From contig JAMLIV010000013.1 in NCBI GenBank assembly GCA_023954075.1, positions 1 to 64,000 on the forward strand: a DNA stretch of 64,000 nucleotides. The letters run 5' to 3'. A program made the translations under genes and the position numbers. Positions 17,346 through 27,216 of this stretch are shown here, piece by piece; position 1 is the first letter of the stretch, and every line of letters starts with the position of its first letter. Under the pieces are notes generated by a model. It did not search any database. It saw only the letters and a program-made list of their open reading frames with translations, and was not told where the DNA came from. Source of the DNA: Lysobacteraceae bacterium. GTDB taxonomy: Bacteria; Pseudomonadota; Gammaproteobacteria; Xanthomonadales; Xanthomonadaceae.

Positions 17346-19829
17346 ATGCGCACCCTCGCCTTTGCCGCCATGGCGGCTGTCGCGTGCATGGCCTTTTCGA
17401 GCGCCAGCGCCGAAGAATGGATGGTCGAGGCGCACTGGCCGGACCGCGCCGCGCTGCACCGCGCCACCGCGCAGCTGCAGCATGCCCAGATCGACGCCGA
17501 GCGCCAGGTGCTGCGGGTGGATGTGGATGAGGTCGGCATCGCGATGCTCGAGGCCGCCGGGCTCACCGTGAGCATCGATCTGGCCGGCACCGCGCAGCTG
17601 CGCGATTTCCGGAAGTCGATGGACACCGCGCTCGCGGCCGGCACCCGCACGCTCAGCGCTGGCGGCTATCCGTCGATTCCGGGCTTCGCCTGCTACCGCA
17701 CGGTGGAGGGTGCCTACCAGACCATGGACGACCTCGCGCTCGCCTATCCGCAACTCGCCGCCGTCGGCAGCATCGGCCCGAGCTGGGAGAAGAGCCGGAA
17801 CCCGGCGAACGGCCACGAAATGCGCGTGCTGCGCCTGACCAACTTCGACACCCTCGCATCCGATCCGCAGCGCCCGGCCTTCGTCGCCTACGGTTCGATC
17901 CACGCGCGCGAGTACACCCCGGCGGAGTTGCTCACCCGCTTCGCCGAATGGCTGGCGACGGGCTACGGGATCGATCCGCAGGCCACCTGGCTGCTCGATC
18001 ACGTCGATTTCCACCTGATCCTCATGGCCAATCCGGACGGCCGCAAGAAAGCCGAGACTGGGCTGTCCTGGCGCAAGAACACCAACAACACCAACGGCTC
18101 GTGCGGCAGCACCACCTACGGCATCGACCTCAACCGCAACTTCCCGTTCCACTGGAACACCACCGGTGGGCAGGGTTCGAGCGGCAATGCGTGCGCCGAA
18201 ACCTATCGCGGCCCGACTCCGATGTCGGAGCCGGAGACCGTGAACCTGGTGACCTACGTCGCCGGCACGCGCGGCGCGGGCGGGGTGTATTCGGACGGCG
18301 TGCTGCAAGACCGCCGGCCGGACGACACCACGACGCCTGCGCCGGACGACTATCGTGGCCTCTTCTTCGACGTGCACAGCTATTCGAAGCTGGTGCTGTG
18401 GTCCTGGGGCGATGTCTACACCGCCGCGCCGAACGACGCCGCGCTGCGCACGCTCGGCCGGCGCATGGCCTGGTTCAACGGCTACACCCCGCAGGCGGCG
18501 GTGGAGCTGTATCCGACCGACGGCACCACGGACGACACCTTCTACGGCCTGCTGGGCGCGCCGTCCTACACCATCGAGCTGGGCACCGCCTTCTTCGAGG
18601 GCTGCGCCAGCTTCGAATCGAGCACCTATCCGATCAACCTCGCCGCGCTGCGCTACGCCGCGCGCGCGGCCTATGCGCCGTACCGGCTGCCCTACGGGCC
18701 GGACACGCTGGCGGTGACGGCATCGCCGGAACTCGTGGCCGAAGGCGACCCGATCCGCCTGAGCGCGTCACTGCACAGCGGCCGCTTCAACCAGTCCAAC
18801 GGTACCCAGGCCACCTATCCGATTGCCTCGGCGGCGGCCTATATCGGCACGCCGCCCTGGGCGAGCGGCGCAGCCGCCATTCCGCTGGCCGCCGCGGACG
18901 GCGCGTTCAACGCCACCCAGGAGACGGCGACCGGTTCGCTGCCGACCGCGGGACTGGCCGACGGTCGCTATCTGGTGTTCGTGCAGGGCACCGACAGTCA
19001 GGGGCGCGCCGGAACGCCGGATGCGGCCCTGGTGGATGTCGCGCCCGCTGCGCAGATCGCCGCGCTCGCCGGTACCGTGACGGCGCTGGTGGACAGTGCG
19101 CCGCTGGCTGCCAGTGTCACCGTGCGCAATCCGGTGACCGACGAGGAGCGCGTCGCGCAGTCCAGTGCCGCCGACGGCAGCTATCTGCGCACCATGCGCG
19201 CCGGCACGGTGGACGTGCGCGTCAGCGCGCCGGGCTATCTTGCCGAAGAGCTCCATGGCGTGGCGCTGGCCGGCGGGCAGCAGCAGGTGCGCGATTTCGC
19301 GCTGTTGCACGTCTGCGAACGCCTGTTCGATGACGTGGAGCAGGGCGGCGCGAACTGGGGCGCGCAGTCACCCTGGACCATCGGCAGCAGCATCGGCGGC
19401 CACGCTGGCAGGGCCTGGCACACTCCCGGCTACCCGAACAATGCCAGCGCCTCGCTGACGATGGCGGCGAACCTCGACCTTTCCGGCTATGCCGACGCGG
19501 TGCTGGAGTTCGAGGATCGATGCGCCACCGAGGCCGATTACGACTTTGGGCGGGTCGAGTACAGCAGCAACGGCGGCGGCAGCTGGACCGAGGTCTACAG
19601 CTGCAGCGGCCGCACCGCCTGGCAGGCGAACCGAATCGAACTGCCCGCGGCGGCCGGCGGCAGCGCCTTCCGTCTTCGCTTCCGGCTCCAGTCGGATGCG
19701 TCGGTCAATGCGGCCGGCTGGGCGGTGGACAACATCCGCCTCAGCGCCGGCGGCCAGGCCTGCCGTGATTCGCAGATTCCGCTCGGCGACGCGATCTTCG
19801 CCGACGGCTTCGGGGTCGGTCCAGGCTGA
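17346..19829 (+). CDS. Secreted M14 zinc carboxypeptidase with C-terminal accessory domains
   Basis: An 827-residue exported metallocarboxypeptidase. A signal peptide (residues 1-22, ending SASA) is followed by a pro-region and an M14 domain (about 110-460). Zinc ligands His186 and Glu189 (SIHAREY) and His344 (DVHSYS) are present, as is the catalytic Glu411 (TIELGTAFFE). LNRNFPF supplies the usual substrate-binding residues. After it come a carboxypeptidase-regulatory-like beta domain (about 575-660) and a jelly-roll-like domain (about 665-805). The last residues are DAIFADGFGVGPG; the same eight-residue DAIFADGF ends the unrelated endonuclease at 52927. Probably a secreted scavenging peptidase. 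Confidence 0.9.
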   Translation: MRTLAFAAMAAVACMAFSSASAEEWMVEAHWPDRAALHRATAQLQHAQIDAERQVLRVDVDEVGIAMLEAAGLTVSIDLAGTAQLRDFRKSMDTALAAGTRTLSAGGYPSIPGFACYRTVEGAYQTMDDLALAYPQLAAVGSIGPSWEKSRNPANGHEMRVLRLTNFDTLASDPQRPAFVAYGSIHAREYTPAELLTRFAEWLATGYGIDPQATWLLDHVDFHLILMANPDGRKKAETGLSWRKNTNNTNGSCGSTTYGIDLNRNFPFHWNTTGGQGSSGNACAETYRGPTPMSEPETVNLVTYVAGTRGAGGVYSDGVLQDRRPDDTTTPAPDDYRGLFFDVHSYSKLVLWSWGDVYTAAPNDAALRTLGRRMAWFNGYTPQAAVELYPTDGTTDDTFYGLLGAPSYTIELGTAFFEGCASFESSTYPINLAALRYAARAAYAPYRLPYGPDTLAVTASPELVAEGDPIRLSASLHSGRFNQSNGTQATYPIASAAAYIGTPPWASGAAAIPLAAADGAFNATQETATGSLPTAGLADGRYLVFVQGTDSQGRAGTPDAALVDVAPAAQIAALAGTVTALVDSAPLAASVTVRNPVTDEERVAQSSAADGSYLRTMRAGTVDVRVSAPGYLAEELHGVALAGGQQQVRDFALLHVCERLFDDVEQGGANWGAQSPWTIGSSIGGHAGRAWHTPGYPNNASASLTMAANLDLSGYADAVLEFEDRCATEADYDFGRVEYSSNGGGSWTEVYSCSGRTAWQANRIELPAAAGGSAFRLRFRLQSDASVNAAGWAVDNIRLSAGGQACRDSQIPLGDAIFADGFGVGPG

Positions 19830-19838
19830 CCCCGATCC

Positions 19839-19860
19839 GGCGGCACGGCAGCGTGCCGCC
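19839..19860. terminator. Hairpin between convergent genes
   Basis: GGCGGCACG (19839-19847) and CGTGCCGCC (19852-19860) form a perfect 9-bp stem with a GCAG loop between the M14 gene and the convergent DUF3617 gene. There is no clear T tract, so its role as a terminator is only likely. Confidence 0.5.
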
Positions 19861-19875
19861 TCGTCGTCCGCCCGA

Positions 19876-20460
19876 TCAGCGCCTGCGCCGCGACAGCTTG
19901 CCGCAGTCGCTCCCGAGGCGCCTGGATTCGGTTTGCATCGTCATAGTGCCGATCGACTGGCCTTGCATCTGCGCTTCGGTGGTGTGGTGGCTGGGGCTGT
20001 GCAGGGTGGTGGTGAAGTCGCCCTGCATCTGCGGCTCGCTGCAGGTTACCCGCCCGCTCCAGGTATTGCCCTTCTGCTGCACGCGCGAGTAGACGCATTC
20101 CCCTTCCTGCTGCCCTTCGCGGATCGGGCCGGCCTTGGCGTCTTCCGGGGTAATGCACACGCGAAAGGACATGCCTTCTCCACCGGTGCCGAGAGCGACG
20201 CCGGCCCCCGCCATCTGCTGCTCCATCATCTTGCGAACCTCTGGCGGCAGGTTCTTAAGCTGCTCCTGCATTTGTGCCATCTGCGCGGCAACGGGGCTGG
20301 AACCATCGGGCGAGTCCATCTTCGTGCGGAACTCCCACAGCCCAGGTTCGATTTCATTGGCCAGGACGGCCGGGCACACGGCGATCAGGGCGAGGGAGAG
20401 CAGCGCGCCCAGCAAAGGCGTGCGGCGGAGGAGGGTGTGCGGAGCGGTGGAATGGTGCAT
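19876..20460 (-). CDS. DUF3617 family exported protein
   Basis: A 194-residue protein with an N-terminal signal sequence (hydrophobic core LLGALLSLALIAVCPAVLA, residues about 17-35) and a DUF3617 domain opening with IEPGLWEFRTKM. The domain carries the usual cysteines (RVCITPEDA, GECVYSR, VTCSEPQ) and ends in a basic RLGSDCGKLSRRRR tail. Function unknown. The ATG at 20460 is preferred over the upstream frame start at 20505 because GAGGAA lies seven bases before it. Confidence 0.8.
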   Translation of the reverse strand: MHHSTAPHTLLRRTPLLGALLSLALIAVCPAVLANEIEPGLWEFRTKMDSPDGSSPVAAQMAQMQEQLKNLPPEVRKMMEQQMAGAGVALGTGGEGMSFRVCITPEDAKAGPIREGQQEGECVYSRVQQKGNTWSGRVTCSEPQMQGDFTTTLHSPSHHTTEAQMQGQSIGTMTMQTESRRLGSDCGKLSRRRR

Positions 20461-20643
20461 GGGTCGTTCCTCGGTCGGGGCGGGTGTGCGGCCAGGATGG
20501 CGCATGGAGGCCGGAGGCGCTGCTGCGGACAGTGCCGGCTTGGTGTCTGTTACGGAGCCGGGTGCGGAAACCGGACACGCGCCGGCGGTGGACGGAGGTT
20601 TCAGGAAACTTCGGGATGCCCGTGGCGGCCTGCGGGCGTGCGA

Positions 20644-21750
20644 TCACGCCGCGTCCATACGCAGCGGCAGGCGCACCGTCACTTCGATGCCTTCGTCGGT
20701 GCGCTCGCTGGAAAGCCCGTAACCGGGTCCGTAGAGCTGTGCGATGCGCGCGGCTGCGTTGACCACGCCGACGCTTTGCGGGGACTGGTCGTCGCAGCGG
20801 CTGTGGTCGCGCACCCGGATGATCAGGCTGTCGCCTTCGGATCGCACGATCACCCGCACGGCGACCAGGGTCATGGCGGGGTCGTCGCCGTGGCGCAGTG
20901 CGTTTTCCACCAGCGGCTGCAGCAGGAATCGCGGCAGAATGGCGCGCGCCAGTTCGGGCGGGGCGTCCACCTGCACGAACAGGCGCTCGGCGTAGCGCAG
21001 CCGCATGATGTCGAGGTAGAGATCGAGCACGCGCAGTTCGTTGGCCAGCGTGGTCTCGTGCGAGGCGTCGCTGGCGAGGGAGTGCTTCAGCAGCGCGGTC
21101 ATGCGCGCGATCATTTCCTCGGCCGCCTTGGGATTGGCGTACACCAGCTGCGTGATCGTGCGCAGGGTGTTGAACATGAAGTTCGGTTCGAGCTGACGCT
21201 GCAGCGCCAGCAGCTGGGCCTGGGTGAGCTCGGCGCGCAGTTCGACGGCCTCCAGCTCGCGGTTGCGCGCGCCGCGGTAGCGGTCGATCACCGTGGTCAG
21301 TGCGGCGACCACCGCGTACACGATCAGCCCGGTCGGCAGCGCCAGCAGGTAGCGGTTGGGCGACAGCGCATAGTTGCCTGCACCGAGAACCCCCGGACTG
21401 GCGATGAGCAGGTCGCGCAGCAGGTAGGTTGTCGTGGTGTGGACGAATCCGACCGCCATGGCGATCAGCAGTTGCAGCGGCAGATGGGTTTTCCAGCGCG
21501 CGCCGAACGGCGGCCAGCGCCGCACCGCCCACACCATCACCGGCACCAGCAGCGCCGCAGTGAACGTGCCGGTGGACTCCTCGATCAGGACGCGCAGCCA
21601 CTCGCCGGCGCGATCGTTCGCCAGGCGGCCCAGGTAGCGGTCCAGGAAAAGCAGCAGGCTGATCGCCGTGGCCATCGCCAACAGCCCGCCCCAGAGCTGG
21701 GTCGGGGTGAAACGGCGGCGGTGCCGCGTGGGCGCAGGCGCAGAGGGCAC
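20644..21750 (-). CDS. LytS-type histidine kinase-like protein lacking the phosphoacceptor histidine
   Basis: A 368-residue membrane protein with four to five N-terminal spans (about 17-36, 61-78, 88-105, 137-155), then a His_kinase (PF06580) domain and an HATPase region. The family signature normally reads QLQPHFLFNTL; here it is QLEPNFMFNTL, so the phosphorylated His is Asn190. The N-box LLQPLVENALRHG (about 270-282) is intact, but the next ATP-binding loop reads DHSRCDDQSP in place of the usual DxGxG. Signal-transducing autophosphorylation therefore looks doubtful. No LytTR response regulator lies beside it. The start is a GTG. It may act by ATP binding, by heterodimerising, or be decaying. 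Confidence 0.83.
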   Translation of the reverse strand: MPSAPAPTRHRRRFTPTQLWGGLLAMATAISLLLFLDRYLGRLANDRAGEWLRVLIEESTGTFTAALLVPVMVWAVRRWPPFGARWKTHLPLQLLIAMAVGFVHTTTTYLLRDLLIASPGVLGAGNYALSPNRYLLALPTGLIVYAVVAALTTVIDRYRGARNRELEAVELRAELTQAQLLALQRQLEPNFMFNTLRTITQLVYANPKAAEEMIARMTALLKHSLASDASHETTLANELRVLDLYLDIMRLRYAERLFVQVDAPPELARAILPRFLLQPLVENALRHGDDPAMTLVAVRVIVRSEGDSLIIRVRDHSRCDDQSPQSVGVVNAAARIAQLYGPGYGLSSERTDEGIEVTVRLPLRMDAA

Positions 21751-21907
21751 GCGGGCTACCGGTTCGAATCCGGGCCGGGCACGAGGCGGGCCCGTGTCGG
21801 AGGGCGCAGGGCAGATCGGAGCGGCATGGCGATGATCGGGAGGAAAGGCCGCAGCATAGCGCGATGGGTGTTGCCGTCGGGGAAACGGTGCCCGGGGTGG
21901 TTGTGGA

Positions 21908-22576
21908 TCACCAGCCGGAATCCTGGATCAGGCGGCGTGTGGCGTCGTCCGATGGCCTCGCCACCAGGCCGCCGCGCCCGCCCAGGGTGACGGTGAAGCG
22001 CGCGCCGTCGCGCATCGGCAGGTAGGCCGCGCTGCCATGGTGGGCATCGACGAAGGGCAGCCAGCGCGGGAACTGTCCCTTGAGCGCCCAGAGGTCGGGC
22101 AGGGTACCGGCATCGAGCGCATGAACGCTGCGCTGGGCCTCGCGCTCTTGCGTGATATCGCGATAGCGCCCTGAAACCCGCTCCACGCGGTACAGCGGCG
22201 GCGCGCCGGCGAGCACCGCCGGCAGTTTCCAGGAGAGCACCCTGGCGTCGAGCTGCCATTCGTCGCCGGCCAGCTCGACGCGCTGCTCGCGGCCATCGGC
22301 CGTGGTGATGCGCGCCTGGAAGCGCTGCGGCGCGATTTCGCTGAACGCAAGCTCGGCCACCGTCACTTCGCCCTCCAGCGCCAGATAGTGCCGGATCGAA
22401 AGGCCCAGGCCGATGAGCCCCAGCGCGGCCAGGCCAAAGCCCAATGCCAGCAGCACCCGCACGCCCGCACCCAGCGCCGCGCGCCGGTGCCTGCGCCGCC
22501 ACGCGCCGGCAATGAAGATCAGCGCGAAGATCGCGCAGGCGAGTGCCGGGATCAGGACGAACAGGGACGGCGACAT
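21908..22576 (-). CDS. Conserved membrane protein of unknown function
   Basis: A 222-residue protein with two N-terminal membrane spans (residues 4-24 and about 39-61) and a C-terminal globular, probably extracytoplasmic, domain of mixed beta character containing WQLDARVLSWKLPA near 106 and TLPDLWALKGQFPRWLPF near 160. I recall similar xanthomonad proteins being labelled cation/multidrug efflux pump, but nothing in this sequence supports transport. It is divergent from lptM, with only 40 bases between the starts. Function unknown. Confidence 0.72.
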   Translation of the reverse strand: MSPSLFVLIPALACAIFALIFIAGAWRRRHRRAALGAGVRVLLALGFGLAALGLIGLGLSIRHYLALEGEVTVAELAFSEIAPQRFQARITTADGREQRVELAGDEWQLDARVLSWKLPAVLAGAPPLYRVERVSGRYRDITQEREAQRSVHALDAGTLPDLWALKGQFPRWLPFVDAHHGSAAYLPMRDGARFTVTLGGRGGLVARPSDDATRRLIQDSGW

Positions 22577-22604
22577 GGCAGGCCCGGGTGTGGAATGACG
22601 CGAT

Positions 22605-22616
22605 TATACTGGCACC
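22605..22616 (+). promoter_or_regulatory. -10 element placing the transcript start at lptM ATG
   Basis: TATACT at 22605-22610 is a good -10 box and ends six bases before the lptM ATG. A transcript from it would begin at the start codon, i.e. be leaderless. No -35 box is obvious. Confidence 0.42.
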
Positions 22617-22733
22617 ATGAAAATCATCCCGCGCATCCTCCTGCTGTGCCTCCTGGTCCTCGCCGCGTGCGCCTGTGGCAACAAGGGCGACCTCGTGCGA
22701 CCGACCGGATCGGCCACGTCGCTTTCGTCGTGA
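22617..22733 (+). CDS. lptM: LPS translocon maturation chaperone LptM (YifL)
   Basis: A 38-residue lipoprotein. It has a positive start (MKIIPR), a leucine-rich hydrophobic core and the lipobox-like VLAACACGNKG, giving the LptM hallmark CGxKGxL in the form CGNKGDL before a short polar tail. LptM assists oxidative maturation of LptD in the outer membrane. It lies directly before dapF, as yifL does in E. coli, and its stop overlaps the dapF GTG by four bases (GTGA). Which of the two close cysteines is lipidated (residue 18 or 20) is not certain. Confidence 0.85.
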   Translation: MKIIPRILLLCLLVLAACACGNKGDLVRPTGSATSLSS

Positions 22734-23569
22734 TCCCGCGGCCTGTGCCACTGCGTTTTTCCAAGATGCATGGTGCCGGCAACGACTTCGCCATCGTCGA
22801 CCGGCGCGCCGGCCCGGTGGATCTGCCGCCGGCGCGCGTGGCGCGCCTCGCCGATCGGCATCGCGGGATCGGTTTCGACCAGCTCATCACCATCGATCCG
22901 CCGCGCGATCCCGGTGCCGTGGCGGGCTACGCCATCTTCAACGCGGACGGCAGCCGTGCCGGCCAGTGCGGCAACGGCGCGCGCTGCGTGGCGGCGTGGC
23001 TGCTGCGCGAGGAGGCGGCCCGCGCCGACGGATTTTCGCTCGATGGCCCGGGCGGGCGCGTCGCGGCGCGGATCGAAGGCGAAGGCATCGGCATCGACAT
23101 GGGGATTCCCGATTTCGCGCCAGCCGCCGTCGGCCTTTCCCGGCCGGAAGCGGATCGCTACGTCTTCAGATTCGGCGATGAAGCGGTCGAAGTCGGCGCG
23201 GTCTCGATGGGCAACCCGCACGTCGTGATCGAAGTGCCCGAGGTCGCCGTCGCGCCGGTCGAGCGCATCGGGCGCGTGTTGCAGGACGATCCGGCCTTTT
23301 CCGACAGTTGCAACGTGGGCTTCGCCCAGGTGCTCGATGTCGACACCATCCACCTGCGCGTGTACGAGCGCGGCGTGGGTGAAACGCTGGCCTGCGGTTC
23401 GGGAGCCTGCGCCGCGGTGGCGGTGCTGGCGCGACGCGGCCGCGTGGGCGAGCGCGTCGCGGTGCACCTGCCCGGCGGCGTGCTGCACGTCCGGTGGCCC
23501 GGCCCGGGGTACGCCATCCACCTGGCCGGGCCGGCCGAGTTTGTCTTCGAGGGAGAGTTCCTGACATGA
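22730..23569 (+). CDS. dapF: Diaminopimelate epimerase
   Basis: Converts LL- to meso-diaminopimelate for lysine and peptidoglycan synthesis without a cofactor. Family marks are FSKMHGAGNDF near the start and the two catalytic cysteines, Cys80 in QCGNGARC and Cys222 in ACGSGACA. Product 279 residues from the GTG at 22730, which overlaps the lptM stop; a second in-frame GTG at 22745 would remove five residues and cannot be excluded. The order lptM-dapF-DUF484-xerC is the conserved gammaproteobacterial one. The stop overlaps the next start by four bases. Confidence 0.94.
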   Translation: MIPRPVPLRFSKMHGAGNDFAIVDRRAGPVDLPPARVARLADRHRGIGFDQLITIDPPRDPGAVAGYAIFNADGSRAGQCGNGARCVAAWLLREEAARADGFSLDGPGGRVAARIEGEGIGIDMGIPDFAPAAVGLSRPEADRYVFRFGDEAVEVGAVSMGNPHVVIEVPEVAVAPVERIGRVLQDDPAFSDSCNVGFAQVLDVDTIHLRVYERGVGETLACGSGACAAVAVLARRGRVGERVAVHLPGGVLHVRWPGPGYAIHLAGPAEFVFEGEFLT

Positions 23570-24243
23570 GTGATTCCGCACGACGCGAGCTCGCCGCCGG
23601 CGACGTGGCCGCCTGGCTGCGCGAGCATCCCGCCTTCTTCTCGCAGTACCCGGATGTCGCCCTGGCGATGGACGTGCCGCGCGAGGACGGGCGCACCACC
23701 TCGCTGGCGAGCTATCAGCTGGACGCACTGCGCGAGAAGAACCGCGAGCTCAACCGGCGTCTGCTCGAGCTCTACGGCATCGCCAACGAGAACGAGCGCC
23801 TGACGGTGCGCACCCACCAGCTCACCCTGGCGCTGCTGCGCGCGCGCAGCCTGCCCGAGACGCTGGCCACGCTGGTGGCCACGCTGCGCGAGGATTTCAG
23901 CAGCGAGTGGGTACGGGTGGTGCTCGTGGGTTCGCGCGATGGCGTTCCGGAAAGCCCCTGGTGGCGCGTGCTGGCACCCGGAGATGCGGCGCTCGCGCCG
24001 TTTGCCGATTTCCTGGCCGGCGAGGAGCCGCTGTGCGGACGTCTGCAGCCGCCGAAGATGGGCGTGCTGTTCGGCGATGACGCCGGCAAGGTGCAGTCGA
24101 CCGCCCTGCTTCCGCTGGGCCGGCACGGCCTGCTCGCGGTCGGAAGCAGCGATGCCAACCGCTTCTATCCGGGCATGGGCACGCTGTTCCTGCGCCTGAT
24201 GGCCGAAGCCCTGGCGGCGGCGCTGTCGCGCTACGACGCCTGA
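23566..24243 (+). CDS. DUF484 family protein (YigA)
   Basis: A 225-residue cytosolic protein of the DUF484 family, which is GAF-like. The N-terminal helical part holds VAAWLREHPAFFSQYPD (about residues 14-30), a typical family opening, followed by a heptad-like stretch with LREKNRELNRRLLEL (about 54-68). The GAF-like domain ends with the LLPLGRHGLLAVGSSDANRF strand region. Function unknown. It lies between dapF and xerC, as in E. coli, with a four-base overlap with dapF. Confidence 0.85.
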   Translation: MSDSARRELAAGDVAAWLREHPAFFSQYPDVALAMDVPREDGRTTSLASYQLDALREKNRELNRRLLELYGIANENERLTVRTHQLTLALLRARSLPETLATLVATLREDFSSEWVRVVLVGSRDGVPESPWWRVLAPGDAALAPFADFLAGEEPLCGRLQPPKMGVLFGDDAGKVQSTALLPLGRHGLLAVGSSDANRFYPGMGTLFLRLMAEALAAALSRYDA

Positions 24244-24259
24244 GCGGCGGAGGCTGGCG

Positions 24260-25210
24260 ATGGCCACGGCAGGCGAGCGCGATCCGGACGACACGTTCGC
24301 CGTGGCGGACGCGCTCGCCGCCCCCGTGCTGACGTATCTGGATGGCCTGCGGGTGGAGCGCGGCTATTCGCCGCACACCCTCGCCGGCTACCGCCGCGAC
24401 CTCGCGCGCCTGGTCGGATTCGCGCGCCGGCGCGGCCTTGCGCAGTGGCGCGCGCTGGATCCCGAACAGATGCGCGGCTTCATCGCCGCCGAGCACCGCC
24501 GCGGCCTTTCCGCCACCAGCGTGCAGCGGCTCCTGTCTTCGTGCCGCGGCTTCTTCGGCCACCTCCTGCGCGAAGGCGGACTTGCGGCGAGCCCCGCGGC
24601 CGACCTGCGCGCGCCGCGCGCGCCGCGCAAGCTGCCGCAGGTGCTCGATGCCGACGAAATGAGCCGGCTGCTCGATTTCCCCACCCTGACGCCCGAGGAC
24701 GTGCGCGATCGCGCCATGCTGGAACTGCTCTATTCCTCCGGCCTGCGCCGCGCCGAGCTGTGCGGCCTGCGCTGGGGAGATCTTCAACTGGAAGAGGGCC
24801 TGGTGCGGGTGCGCGGCAAAGGCGGCCGCAGCCGCGATGTACCGGTCGGCAGCAAGGCGCGCGAGGCGCTTTCGGCGCTGCGCGCGCTCGGTGCCGCCAC
24901 GCCGGCGCAGCCGGTGTTCAAGGGCGCGCGCGGCGGGGCGATCGGCGAAGCCCTCGTGGGCCGGCGCATCAAGGCCGTCGCGCAGCGCCAGGGCATCGAC
25001 AAGCGCGTGTATCCGCACCTGTTCCGCCATTCCTGCGCCAGCCACGTGCTGGAATCCTCCGGCGACCTGCGCGCGGTGCAGGAACTCCTCGGCCACGCCG
25101 ACATCGCCACCACCCAGATCTACACCCACCTGGATTTCCAGCACCTGGCGCGGGTGTACGACGACGCGCATCCGCGGGCGCGTCGCCGCAGCCGCAGCGA
25201 GGACGGTTGA
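24260..25210 (+). CDS. xerC: Site-specific tyrosine recombinase XerC
   Basis: Acts with XerD at dif to resolve chromosome dimers at division. The 316-residue product has the SAM-like core-binding domain (about 20-110) and the catalytic domain with all active residues: Arg163, Lys187, His253, Arg256, His279 and the nucleophile Tyr288 in TTQIYTHL. It starts 17 bases after the DUF484 gene and is followed by hslV, a common gammaproteobacterial setting, so this is the housekeeping recombinase rather than a phage integrase. Confidence 0.94.
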   Translation: MATAGERDPDDTFAVADALAAPVLTYLDGLRVERGYSPHTLAGYRRDLARLVGFARRRGLAQWRALDPEQMRGFIAAEHRRGLSATSVQRLLSSCRGFFGHLLREGGLAASPAADLRAPRAPRKLPQVLDADEMSRLLDFPTLTPEDVRDRAMLELLYSSGLRRAELCGLRWGDLQLEEGLVRVRGKGGRSRDVPVGSKAREALSALRALGAATPAQPVFKGARGGAIGEALVGRRIKAVAQRQGIDKRVYPHLFRHSCASHVLESSGDLRAVQELLGHADIATTQIYTHLDFQHLARVYDDAHPRARRRSRSEDG

Positions 25211-25264
25211 TTTGCGCCGCGCAGGCCGCATATCCAGAGCCTTCGATCCTCGGGAATACCGACC

Positions 25265-25807
25265 GTGAGCCAGACCGATACCTTCCACGCCACCACCATC
25301 GTTTCGGTGCGCCGCGGTGATCGCGTCGTGATCGGCGGCGATGGGCAGGTCACGCTCGGCAACACCGTGGTCAAGGCCAACGCGCGCAAGGTGCGCCGGC
25401 TGGCGAACGGCAAGGTGCTGGCGGGCTTTGCCGGTGCCACGGCCGATGCCTTCACCCTGTTCGAGCTGTTCGAAGCCAAGCTGGAAAAGCACGGCGGCCA
25501 GCTGGTGCGCGCGGCGGTGGAAATGGCCAAGGACTGGCGCACGGATCGCCGCCTGGGCCGGCTCGAAGCCATGCTCGCGGTGGTCGACAAGGAGGCCTCG
25601 CTGCTGATTTCCGGCAACGGCGACGTGCTCGAACCCGAAGATGGCCTGATCGCCATCGGCTCGGGTGGCCCCTTCGCCCAGGCCGCTGCCCGCGCCCTGA
25701 TCGAAAACACCGACCTGGACCCGCGCCAGATCGTCGAGCAGGCGCTCAAGATCGCCGGCGACATCTGCATCTACACCAACCACAATCGGACGATCGAGGA
25801 GCTGTGA
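25265..25807 (+). CDS. hslV: ATP-dependent protease peptidase subunit HslV
   Basis: Peptidase subunit of the HslUV (ClpYQ) protease. The 180-residue product contains the HslV core from [12 protein letters not shown] onward; the catalytic threonine is the first Thr of that block. The GTG start at 25265 gives a nine-residue leader, MSQTDTFHA, ahead of it, so maturation needs propeptide removal, as in Xanthomonas HslV and unlike E. coli, where only Met is removed. [10 protein letters not shown] near the end is diagnostic. hslU follows after an 89-base gap containing a palindromic repeat that starts at the hslV stop codon. Confidence 0.95.
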   Translation: MSQTDTFHATTIVSVRRGDRVVIGGDGQVTLGNTVVKANARKVRRLANGKVLAGFAGATADAFTLFELFEAKLEKHGGQLVRAAVEMAKDWRTDRRLGRLEAMLAVVDKEASLLISGNGDVLEPEDGLIAIGSGGPFAQAAARALIENTDLDPRQIVEQALKIAGDICIYTNHNRTIEEL

Positions 25808-25883
25808 TTGGGGATTCGGGATTGGCTAAACCCCGTTCCGACCGACCCCCGCTCTTCCAAATCCCCGATCCCCAATCCTCAAT
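25806..25883. repeat. Imperfect inverted repeat in the hslV-hslU gap
   Basis: GATTGGGGATTCGGGATTGG (25806-25825) has an imperfect reverse complement in CCAAATCCCCGATCCCCAATCC (25857-25878). It occupies most of the hslV-hslU gap and overlaps the hslV stop codon. Repeats with this type of sequence are common between genes in xanthomonads as far as I recall; a role in mRNA stability or subunit ratio is a guess. Confidence 0.6.
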
Positions 25884-25896
25884 CCTCGCAAACACC

Positions 25897-27212
<1,316 letters not shown>

Positions 27213-27216
<4 letters not shown>

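Noticed and set aside
24260..25210. Tyrosine recombinase as a sign of an integrated element
   Set aside because: Full XerC residues and the dapF-DUF484-xerC-hslVU setting identify the housekeeping enzyme. No attachment-site repeats or phage genes flank it.
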